Origin: CAXBES01 sp965367015
GTDB lineage: Bacteria > Bacteroidota > Bacteroidia > Flavobacteriales > Flavobacteriaceae
Length of the DNA stretch: 64,000 nt
Direction of reading: 5' to 3'
Assembly: GCA_965367015.1 (NCBI GenBank)
Contig: CBDUGY010000002.1
Location: forward strand, 30,713 to 94,712
Below the pieces are notes generated by a model. The model was not told the DNA's origin, did no database searches, and saw only the letters and a program-made list of their open reading frames with translations. Made by a program: the position numbers and the translations under genes. Shown piece by piece: positions 51,267 through 59,099 of the stretch (position 1 is the stretch's first letter; each line of letters starts with the position of its first letter).

Positions 51267-52886
51267 ATGTGTAACAACCATAAAATCCCAAAGAAAGAAG
51301 CGTCAAAGGACGAAAAGAATATTCACGACCAGGAACACGCAACATGGAATCGACGCTCCTTTATACAGGCCCTTGGCCTGGCAGGGGCGGGAAGTATGAT
51401 GTTGGGACAAGCAGCAATTTCTGCCACCAAACCATCTCCGCTTTCAGTAGCTCTCTCACAGGTTGAAAATGATAATATTCTTGTGATCATTCGACTAAAA
51501 GGGGGAAATGATGGACTTAATACTATTGTTCCAATTTATGATTATGCAACTTATGCGAATTTAAGACCTACTATAAAACATCAGCAAAGTGATTTACTTA
51601 ACCTAAATGGAGATTTTGCTATCCCTAATTATATGAACGGACTGGAAAGCATGTGGGGAGACGGACAAATGAAAGTAGTTCATGGGGTTGGATATCCGCA
51701 ACAAAATTTATCTCACTTCCGTTCTTCTGAAATTTGGGCTTCAACCGATGCAATTAATTTTGAGCCAACAGGTTGGTGGGGAAGATATTTTGAAGACTTA
51801 TATCCGGATTATCTTATAAATCCGCCAGAAATCCCGCCGGCGATACAGATTGGTAGCATTGGTAATCTTGTTTTTGAAGGTGAGAATTCGAATTATGCTT
51901 TCTCAGTGGCTAATCCGGACCAGTTGGCCAGTGTAGCTGCTAATGGTGCCTTACACGATGTATTGGATATTCCGGATTGTGTCTATGGAGATAAGCTTCT
52001 TTTTATGCGAGCAACAGCCAACACTACTTTTATATATTCACAAGTAATCAATGACGCTTATTTGTCATCAAACAATAGTGTGGCTTACGGTGATGAACAA
52101 TTAGCTTCTCAATTGGCAATCGTTGCGAGAATGATTAAGGGGGGATTAGGAACCAAAGTTTATATGGTAACTTTAGACGGTTTTGACACTCATGCGAACC
52201 AAGTGAACAATCACCGATCTATTCTTGAAGATCTTTCGAACTCTTTAAAAAACTTTTACGATGATCTTTCTGCCACAGGAATGCAGGATAAGGTTTTATC
52301 AATGACCATTTCAGAATTTGGCCGCAGACCTTACGAAAATGGTTCGAATGGAACCGACCACGGTGCTGCATCGCCTGTAATGCTATTTGGAGAAGGTTTA
52401 CAAGGCAGTGGCTTTGTTGGACAACATCCAGATCTAACGACCTGGGATAACAATGATAATTTAATACCAACAGCCGATTTCAGAGATGTGTATTCTTCGG
52501 TTTTAACCGATTGGTTTTGTTTAGATCAATCTGTGATAGACTTGATCTTATTGAATGAAAACTACCAACATCTGGACCTCGGTCTTACATGTGAAACATT
52601 ATCAACTAATGATTTTAGCGACGTCACCAGATTTGTTCACACTGCAACCTATAATAATAATAAGACCTTCATTGAATTGAATATGCCATTCACAGCAAAT
52701 GTGGATGTGAAGCTTTATGATATCATGGGAAGAGAGATTGCAACACTTGCCAATGAGATTCTTTTTCCGGGAAGGCATACCATTGATGTTAGAGAAAAGT
52801 CGAAAACCAGGCTCTCATATGGTCAATATGTCTACCGAATTGCCGTTGGGGGCCAGTTTTATAGTAAATCGATTTTGATAAAATAG
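51267..52886 (+). CDS. DUF1501 protein with Tat signal and T9SS type A sorting domain
   Basis: The protein has 539 residues. After a charged N-terminus of about 28 residues comes a twin-arginine motif NRRSFIQ and a hydrophobic stretch ending near QAAISA, i.e. a Tat signal. The central domain is DUF1501 (sulfatase/alkaline phosphatase-like fold) with MVTLDGFDTHANQ and TDHGAASPVMLFG. The last ~85 residues form a type A sorting domain (VDVKLYDIMGREIATLA ... GQYVYRIAVGGQ), the label for secretion by T9SS. The protein would thus be folded before Tat export and then passed to T9SS. No catalytic function is known. Confidence 0.9.
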   Translation: MCNNHKIPKKEASKDEKNIHDQEHATWNRRSFIQALGLAGAGSMMLGQAAISATKPSPLSVALSQVENDNILVIIRLKGGNDGLNTIVPIYDYATYANLRPTIKHQQSDLLNLNGDFAIPNYMNGLESMWGDGQMKVVHGVGYPQQNLSHFRSSEIWASTDAINFEPTGWWGRYFEDLYPDYLINPPEIPPAIQIGSIGNLVFEGENSNYAFSVANPDQLASVAANGALHDVLDIPDCVYGDKLLFMRATANTTFIYSQVINDAYLSSNNSVAYGDEQLASQLAIVARMIKGGLGTKVYMVTLDGFDTHANQVNNHRSILEDLSNSLKNFYDDLSATGMQDKVLSMTISEFGRRPYENGSNGTDHGAASPVMLFGEGLQGSGFVGQHPDLTTWDNNDNLIPTADFRDVYSSVLTDWFCLDQSVIDLILLNENYQHLDLGLTCETLSTNDFSDVTRFVHTATYNNNKTFIELNMPFTANVDVKLYDIMGREIATLANEILFPGRHTIDVREKSKTRLSYGQYVYRIAVGGQFYSKSILIK

Positions 52887-53059
52887 TCCTGTTAAAATAG
52901 CTCGATCTATGATCAACACCGGACGTTCTTCTTTAAAAGAAAGTGATAGTGATTGATTGATTTACTAATGAATAATCCGCTTTAAAAGGATGCATTAGCT
53001 CGGTCCGGACTTTGCCCAAAATTCATTTGGATTAAAAACTCATCCGAAGATAAAATCCT

Positions 53060-53067
53060 TATTTTTG
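53060..53067 (+). promoter_or_regulatory. -7 promoter element for metG (TATTTTTG)
   Basis: TATTTTTG is an exact match to TAnnTTTG, 40 bases before the metG ATG. The remaining 220-base gap holds no visible riboswitch. Confidence 0.55.
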
Positions 53068-53107
53068 CAATTGCCTAGCACAAGATGATAGGTTTGTAAA
53101 GAAAATT

Positions 53108-55216
53108 ATGAGTCAAGATCCTAAAAGATTTACCATTACTGCAGCTTTGCCGTATACCAACGGACCCGTTCATATTGGGCATTTAGCCGGTGTGTATGTG
53201 CCTGCCGATATATATGCACGATACCAACGGCTTCAAAATAAAGATGTCGTTTTTGTTTGCGGAAGCGATGAACATGGGGTGCCGATAACTATAAAAGCAA
53301 AAAAAGAGGGAATTACACCGCAGCAAGTGGTCGATAAATATCACGCGATAATTAAGCAGTCTTTTGAGGACTTCGGAATAAGTTTCGATAACTATTCACG
53401 AACCTCAGCAAAAATCCATCACGAGACCGCAACAGAATTCTTTAAGAAATTATACGAGGACGGAAAATTTATAGAGGAAGTAACTGAACAATTCTACGAT
53501 GCGGAAGCAAATCAATTTCTAGCCGATCGTTTTATTGTTGGAACCTGCCCCAAGTGCGGATTTGAAGAAAGTTATGGCGACCAGTGTGAAAACTGTGGAA
53601 CTTCGCACAATGCTACCGATCTTATAAACCCAAAAAGCGCAATTACCGGTGCAACTCCAACTTTGAAAGAAACCAAGCATTGGTTTTTACCTTTAGATCA
53701 GTACGAACCATGGCTGAAGGAGTGGATCGTTAAAGGGCATAAAAAAGATTGGAAAACCAATGTTTACGGACAGTGTAAATCTTGGATAGATGATGGATTA
53801 CGACCTAGAGCTGTAACTCGAGATTTAGATTGGGGAATTCCAGTTCCTGTTGAAGGAGCCGAAGGAAAAGTACTTTACGTCTGGTTTGATGCACCCATCG
53901 GATATATTTCCTCTACAAAAGAATGGGCTGCCCGCGAAGGGAAAGATTGGGAGCCTTATTGGAAGAATGATAGCACTAAGCTACTTCATTTTATTGGAAA
54001 AGACAATATCGTATTTCACTGTATCATTTTCCCCAGTATGCTAAAAGCTGAAGGTAGCTACGTGTTGCCCGACAACGTTCCGGCAAACGAATTTTTGAAT
54101 TTGGAAGGGAATAAAATCTCAACTTCCAAGAATTGGGCGGTATGGCTGCATGAGTATTTGGAAGAATTTCCGAATCAACAGGACGTATTACGTTACGTAT
54201 TAACAGCGAACGCTCCCGAAACTAAAGACAATGATTTCACTTGGGCCGATTTTCAAGCCAGAAATAATAATGAATTGGTTGCTGTCTTCGGAAACTTTAT
54301 CAACCGTGTAGTAGTTCTAACGCACAAATATTACGACGGAGCAGTGCCGCAAGCATCCGGTTTTTCTGAAAGAGATGAAGCTACTATGAAAGAATTACAG
54401 GCTTATCCTGCGGTGATTGCCAGTTCAATAGAACGCTATCGTTTCCGCGAAGCGCAAATGGAATTGATGAATGTAGCCCGACTCGGAAATAAATATCTGG
54501 CAGATGAAGAGCCCTGGAAGACTATCAAAACTGATGAGGATCGTACAAAAACAGTAATGTATGTTGCGTTGCAGATTGCTTCGGCTTTAGCAATTTTATG
54601 TGAACCTTTTTTACCTTTTACTTCTAATAAATTGAAATCCATTCTAGGTCATTCTGAGATTGAAAAAACCTGGAATGATATAACTGAAATAATTACTTCT
54701 TCTCCCATTTTAGGGGATAGCCCACAAGGAGAGAAAAGGGTACTTATTCCTACTGGGCACACCATCGGTGCCGGCGAATTGCTTTTCAGTAAAATAGAAG
54801 ATGAGCAGATACAACAACAATTAGATAAACTTCAAGCCAGTAAAAAGATGAATGAAGCTGCCAATAAATTGATTACTCCACAGAAAGAAACCATTCAGTT
54901 CGACGATTTCTCAAAGCTTGATATGCGGGTTGGGACTATTATTGAGGCCGAAAAAATGCCAAAAGCAAAAAAGTTATTGGTATTAAAAGTAGATACAGGG
55001 ATTGATGTTCGCACAATCGTATCCGGAATCGCCGAAAGTTTTTCTGCCGAAGAAATTATTGGTAAAAAAGTGACAGTGCTGGTAAATCTTGCACCTCGTG
55101 CCTTACGTGGTGTGGATAGTGAAGGGATGATCTTAATGACCGAAGATCGAGAGGGAAAATTAATTTTTGTGAATCCCGATATGGATGGGGTTGATAATGG
55201 TGCGACTATAAATTAA
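53108..55216 (+). CDS. metG: Methionine-tRNA ligase
   Basis: MetRS charges initiator and elongator tRNA-Met. It has HIGH at residues 22-25 in PYTNGPVHIGH, KISTS at 336-340 (the KMSKS loop), a zinc knuckle (CPKCGFEE ... CENC, about 149-162), and an anticodon-binding domain. The C-terminal ~100 residues carry the EMAP/Trbp-type tRNA-binding domain (FSKLDMRVGTIIEAEK), which makes the enzyme a dimer. Length 702 is normal for the long form. It is monocistronic, with a terminator after it that serves the convergent ssb gene as well. Confidence 0.98.
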   Translation: MSQDPKRFTITAALPYTNGPVHIGHLAGVYVPADIYARYQRLQNKDVVFVCGSDEHGVPITIKAKKEGITPQQVVDKYHAIIKQSFEDFGISFDNYSRTSAKIHHETATEFFKKLYEDGKFIEEVTEQFYDAEANQFLADRFIVGTCPKCGFEESYGDQCENCGTSHNATDLINPKSAITGATPTLKETKHWFLPLDQYEPWLKEWIVKGHKKDWKTNVYGQCKSWIDDGLRPRAVTRDLDWGIPVPVEGAEGKVLYVWFDAPIGYISSTKEWAAREGKDWEPYWKNDSTKLLHFIGKDNIVFHCIIFPSMLKAEGSYVLPDNVPANEFLNLEGNKISTSKNWAVWLHEYLEEFPNQQDVLRYVLTANAPETKDNDFTWADFQARNNNELVAVFGNFINRVVVLTHKYYDGAVPQASGFSERDEATMKELQAYPAVIASSIERYRFREAQMELMNVARLGNKYLADEEPWKTIKTDEDRTKTVMYVALQIASALAILCEPFLPFTSNKLKSILGHSEIEKTWNDITEIITSSPILGDSPQGEKRVLIPTGHTIGAGELLFSKIEDEQIQQQLDKLQASKKMNEAANKLITPQKETIQFDDFSKLDMRVGTIIEAEKMPKAKKLLVLKVDTGIDVRTIVSGIAESFSAEEIIGKKVTVLVNLAPRALRGVDSEGMILMTEDREGKLIFVNPDMDGVDNGATIN

Positions 55217-55304
55217 ATCGTACGCCGGAATAGTTAGTCATTTCTCGACAGAAATCTTGCTGTTATATATCATAAATATACTTAACTCTTTTAAACCACA
55301 ATTG

Positions 55305-55336
55305 AAAAAGCCCACTGATAATTTAGTGGGCTTTTT
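55305..55336. terminator. Bidirectional terminator between metG and ssb
   Basis: AAAAAGCCCACT at 55305-55316 pairs perfectly with AGTGGGCTTTTT at 55325-55336. With T-runs on both sides it can end the metG transcript (+) and the ssb transcript (-). Confidence 0.9.
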
Positions 55337-55355
55337 AATTTAAGATTTATAGGGC

Positions 55356-55691
55356 CTATTTGCTCCCAAGCATCAGCAGTTCATTACAAACTACTTCTGT
55401 AGTGTAACGCTTGTTACCTTCTTTATCGTCGTAAGAGCGATGCGAAAGCTTTCCCTCAATGGCAACTTCCTTGCCTTTGGTAACATATGTCTCAATGATT
55501 TCAGCCGTCTTTCCGAAGCAAACTACATTGTGCCATTGCGTATCGGTAACACGTTCTCCTTCTTTGTTTTTATAAGTTTCATTTGTTGCGATGCTAAACT
55601 TCGCAATTTTCTTTCCTGAATCTAAATTAATGATTTCAGGGTCGTTTCCTAAGTTTCCAATCAACTGTACTTTGTTTCTAAGTGTACTCAT
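55356..55691 (-). CDS. ssb: Single-stranded DNA-binding protein, short form
   Basis: The OB-fold of SSB is seen from the LRNKVQLIGNLGNDPEI start through FSIATNETYKNKEGE, TQWHNVVCFGK and RYTTEVVCNELLMLG. The length is only 111 residues: there is no flexible linker and no acidic C-terminal tip (DDDIPF type), which most housekeeping SSBs use to recruit repair partners. It is therefore probably an accessory SSB, and another ssb gene is likely elsewhere. It is convergent with metG and shares its terminator. Confidence 0.92.
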   Translation of the reverse strand: MSTLRNKVQLIGNLGNDPEIINLDSGKKIAKFSIATNETYKNKEGERVTDTQWHNVVCFGKTAEIIETYVTKGKEVAIEGKLSHRSYDDKEGNKRYTTEVVCNELLMLGSK

Positions 55692-55880
55692 AATTTCTAA
55701 TTTTTAATAATTAAACAGTTAAGAAATATTCCCGAGTTCGTCCCGAGAACCTATCGTCCTGAATTGAAACCAGCAGATTATCTGTACACAATAATTCACT
55801 CCAACAATTCAACACTGCAAATATGAGACAGCTTGCAAAAAAGAGTCGGTTGATAATTATTTACTTTCGTTTATAGTTGT

Positions 55881-55896
55881 TTACAAACGTTTGTAA
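55881..55896. promoter_or_regulatory. 16-bp perfect palindrome TTACAAACGTTTGTAA upstream of ssb
   Basis: The 16 bases are their own reverse complement. They lie in the AT-rich gap between ssb and the TonB receptor (about 190 bases upstream of the ssb ATG, on its 5' side). A dimeric regulator site is possible. No terminator hairpin for the receptor gene was seen in this gap. Confidence 0.45.
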
Positions 55897-55970
55897 TTAA
55901 TTGAACATAATTATAAAAATACATAAACGCCCTGTTTAAAGGCAGTTGAAGAGTATGAAGTAGGTTTTCC

Positions 55971-58376
55971 TTAAAACGCGTAACTAGCCGCAACAATAAA
56001 ATTTCTTCCCGGAGAAGCGATTCCAGAGCTATACGTACGGTACCTTTGGTCACTAATATTCTCTAAAGTAGCATTTAGCAATAACGCCTCGGTAAGTTGA
56101 TATTGCGCTCTAAAATTGAGGGTATACCAATTGGGAGAATAGGGGTTTCCGTCGGCATCTTTGGCATATAAAAAGTCATTACTTGCCTGACTCGGTGCTA
56201 AATCTTCAAAATCGAACTGACCATTATATTCCACAAAACCGTCTAATTTTAGTTTATCAGATTTGAAAATTATATGACTATTCCCAAATTGAGGGGCGGC
56301 ATGACGAATTGGGTTTCTATCTCCATTGTCGTCTTCTTCGAAACCATCCGTAATATTATATTGAGACGTTAATTGAAGCTGTTTACAGAAATTGATCTCA
56401 ATACCCGCTTCAAATCCGTATACTTCAGCCTTCGCGGCATTCTGTATCGCCTGTACATTACTCGGTTCGCCTTGATAGTCGATTACTGTTTGGCCGTCCA
56501 GATCAAAATCTCTTCGTACCAAAGCATCCCTCAAATATGTTGCATAGCCGGCTACATCCAGTTTTACAACATTTTCAAAATTAAGGGTAGCTCCCACTTC
56601 TCCCGTTCGCGCGTACTCGGGTTTTAGATCGGCATTAGGCACGACTACACTTCCCGGTTCACTATCGAAAATTTTCCCTACATCGTCTATATTAGGCGCT
56701 CTAAAGGCGGTTCCAAAATTAAATCTCCAGCCTAAGACCTTATTTGGATTCCACGCCAAACCGGCGCTTCCGGTTAAGGCCCCGGTATTTATATCTGCGT
56801 CTTCGAAAGGAAAATCATAAATATTTGGATCGAAGGTGGCGTCAAGTAAGATATGATTGTATCGCAAACCACCTTGAAATGCCAGGGTAGGATTCAGTTT
56901 CCATTCAAGACTTGTATAGGCAGCGGCCGATTGCCAAGTGGCGCCATCAGGATACCTTGATGCATCCTGTTGCGAGATACCTGTTGTGATATCGGTATTA
57001 CTTCCTTCCGAATTCACTTTATTGTAGACATATTCAATTCCGTAATGTAGCTTTGCCTTCTTAAAATCCTTCTCAAAATCCCAAGCTGCGCTATAAGCAG
57101 ATAACTTTTCTTCTGTTTCAAATAATGTCGTTTTACCAAAATCCCTATCGTGTCGACTCTCTTTAAAACGCTGGTAAGAAACAGTCATAATACTTTCGTC
57201 ATAAACTCCTTCATTATATGCGTTATTTCGTGCCTGTAGATTTCCTGAAATCCATTCTTGAGGCCCATAGTACCATTCGGCAGAGCGCAGTTGACCATCA
57301 CTCTTTCTAATTAATCGATCGTAGCGCGGATAGTCGCTGGTAGTAGTATAAAAGAGCCCCATATTAAAATCCCATTTTTCAGAAGGCATAAACCTTATCT
57401 TCTGCATGGTATTAACTTGATTATAACCTGTTGGATTCTGAACTTCAGGGTCATCGTTTGGGACTGTCACATCTACCCCGTTTATAGTCTCTACATATTC
57501 ATTACGTAAGTAATCATCCGGACCATGAGATCCCATCTTTAGATCTCCAAAGTCACTATATGTAACACTCGTTAAGAATGCCCATTCTTTAGACCCTATA
57601 TTAAAATCGAAATGTCCGGTTTTCTCATTGTTTGCTGTAGCATATCGGGCCGTGGCATTACCAGAAAAACTAGTTCCTTCAACGAAGGAGAATTTTGGTC
57701 TTTTCGTATAGAAATTCATGACACCCCCAACGGCATCACTTCCGTAGATTACCGAACCTGGTCCTAGAACCACCTCAGTGTTTTCAACAGCAAATGGATC
57801 GATTGAAATAATATTCTGAACATTTCCGCCACGAAAAATCGCTGTGTTAAAACGTACCCCATCAACCGTAATTAGTAATCTATTCGTTGAAAAACCTCGT
57901 ATTAAAGGGCTTCCTCCCCCTAATTGACTTTTTTGAATATAAACTTGTCCCGTGCTTTCAAGCAAGTCTGCTGAAGTTTGCGGATTTGCAAAAAGTATAT
58001 CTTCCTTCGATACACTGGCAATTTGCTGAGGTATATCTCGTTTACTCTGACCAAATTTAGCTACTGAAAGTACTACTTCATCCAAAGTGCTCGCATCGGT
58101 TGCTAGATAAACGATATTTCCATTAGCTATAATGTCTTTTTTAAGTACGCTTTTTAGAGTATGAGCAATATGCTGAATAACAATGATCTCATTCTCAGAA
58201 AAATCTGTGATATCCACGAAGCCATCAAAATCGCTAATATTCCCCTTACTTTTGTCTTTGTTAAATATCGCTGCGCCAGAAACAGGTATATTATTATCTT
58301 CTTCTAAAATTTGAATTTTCTGAGCAATTCCTGTGCTTGAAACGAAAAGTACTGCGATCAATAAAAATATACGCAT
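55971..58376 (-). CDS. TonB-dependent outer-membrane receptor (heme/hemoglobin type)
   Basis: The protein has 801 residues with a signal peptide (VFVSSTGIAQ). A short carboxypeptidase-regulatory-like domain follows (about 20-90), then the plug (about 110-230) with GQSKRDIPQQIASVS, and the 22-strand barrel ending in NFIVAASYAF with a terminal Phe. The GGSPLIRGFSTNRLLITVDGVRFNTAIFRGG stretch resembles the hemoglobin/transferrin/lactoferrin receptor group, so heme or siderophore uptake is likely. It lies 3 bases after recO, a pairing that is common in flavobacteria though functionally odd. It is the last gene of the porZ-recO-receptor run. Confidence 0.9.
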   Translation of the reverse strand: MRIFLLIAVLFVSSTGIAQKIQILEEDNNIPVSGAAIFNKDKSKGNISDFDGFVDITDFSENEIIVIQHIAHTLKSVLKKDIIANGNIVYLATDASTLDEVVLSVAKFGQSKRDIPQQIASVSKEDILFANPQTSADLLESTGQVYIQKSQLGGGSPLIRGFSTNRLLITVDGVRFNTAIFRGGNVQNIISIDPFAVENTEVVLGPGSVIYGSDAVGGVMNFYTKRPKFSFVEGTSFSGNATARYATANNEKTGHFDFNIGSKEWAFLTSVTYSDFGDLKMGSHGPDDYLRNEYVETINGVDVTVPNDDPEVQNPTGYNQVNTMQKIRFMPSEKWDFNMGLFYTTTSDYPRYDRLIRKSDGQLRSAEWYYGPQEWISGNLQARNNAYNEGVYDESIMTVSYQRFKESRHDRDFGKTTLFETEEKLSAYSAAWDFEKDFKKAKLHYGIEYVYNKVNSEGSNTDITTGISQQDASRYPDGATWQSAAAYTSLEWKLNPTLAFQGGLRYNHILLDATFDPNIYDFPFEDADINTGALTGSAGLAWNPNKVLGWRFNFGTAFRAPNIDDVGKIFDSEPGSVVVPNADLKPEYARTGEVGATLNFENVVKLDVAGYATYLRDALVRRDFDLDGQTVIDYQGEPSNVQAIQNAAKAEVYGFEAGIEINFCKQLQLTSQYNITDGFEEDDNGDRNPIRHAAPQFGNSHIIFKSDKLKLDGFVEYNGQFDFEDLAPSQASNDFLYAKDADGNPYSPNWYTLNFRAQYQLTEALLLNATLENISDQRYRTYSSGIASPGRNFIVAASYAF

Positions 58377-58379
58377 AGT

Positions 58380-59099
58380 TTAGTTAAATAGTTGGTTGAG
58401 CACCAAAAGGGACTTGGGTTTTTTGTAATCCTGCAAATGTAATTGATAATAAACCAATAACAAATTAAGAAGCGCCAAACGTGCCGATTTGGTTAGTTTT
58501 ATGTCGCTAATCGCATCAAAATTTATGCCGAAGAACCCTTTAAAATTTTCAACTACATCTCCTTTTTCTGAATACATTCCGGAAGGACTCGTTTCAAAAT
58601 ACCCTTCCGCTAAATTAAAATACTGAAAATCAACATCTGAAGTATCCGGATAAAATCCGAGGTAAGTGGTAAGTTCCAGTAAAAACAAAATATGAAAATT
58701 AGCAATGTCATTATGATCATCTAACCAATCGAGAGATTGGGTCAAATATTGAAATAAACGATCATTTGATTCCTCTTCCTTAATGGCATTCTTAAGCATT
58801 TCATAAAGAAACATTACCATCGATGATTTTACTACATCGGTATGAAGACTTTGGTAAGGTTTAAATATTTTAGCCTCTCGTATGCTTTCGAGAGTACCTT
58901 TATCCTTATGTTTTGCAACAATCTCTAATTGCGTAAGGGGTTGAAAAAGTGAGGCACGTAACTTGCCCTTTTTGGATTTCAGAATTCCTCGGAGCAAATA
59001 TGTTTTTACACCAGAACTTTCAGTATAACAAGTAGCTATCAGGTCTGCTTCCGAATATTTTAAGGCAGAAATCACGATGGCTCTTGTTGTTATAATCAT
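58380..59099 (-). CDS. recO: DNA repair protein RecO
   Basis: RecO helps load RecA on single-stranded DNA in the RecFOR pathway. The protein has 239 residues. The N-terminal OB-fold is seen in TTRAIVISALKYSEADLIATCYTES and LQPLTQLEIVAK. The rest is the helical RecO domain with the FLLELTTYLGFYPD motif. The zinc-binding cysteines found in some RecO proteins are absent, as in many Bacteroidota. The start ATG overlaps the porZ stop by one base, and the TonB receptor follows 3 bases later, so the three genes are one transcription unit. Confidence 0.93.
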   Translation of the reverse strand: MIITTRAIVISALKYSEADLIATCYTESSGVKTYLLRGILKSKKGKLRASLFQPLTQLEIVAKHKDKGTLESIREAKIFKPYQSLHTDVVKSSMVMFLYEMLKNAIKEEESNDRLFQYLTQSLDWLDDHNDIANFHILFLLELTTYLGFYPDTSDVDFQYFNLAEGYFETSPSGMYSEKGDVVENFKGFFGINFDAISDIKLTKSARLALLNLLLVYYQLHLQDYKKPKSLLVLNQLFN

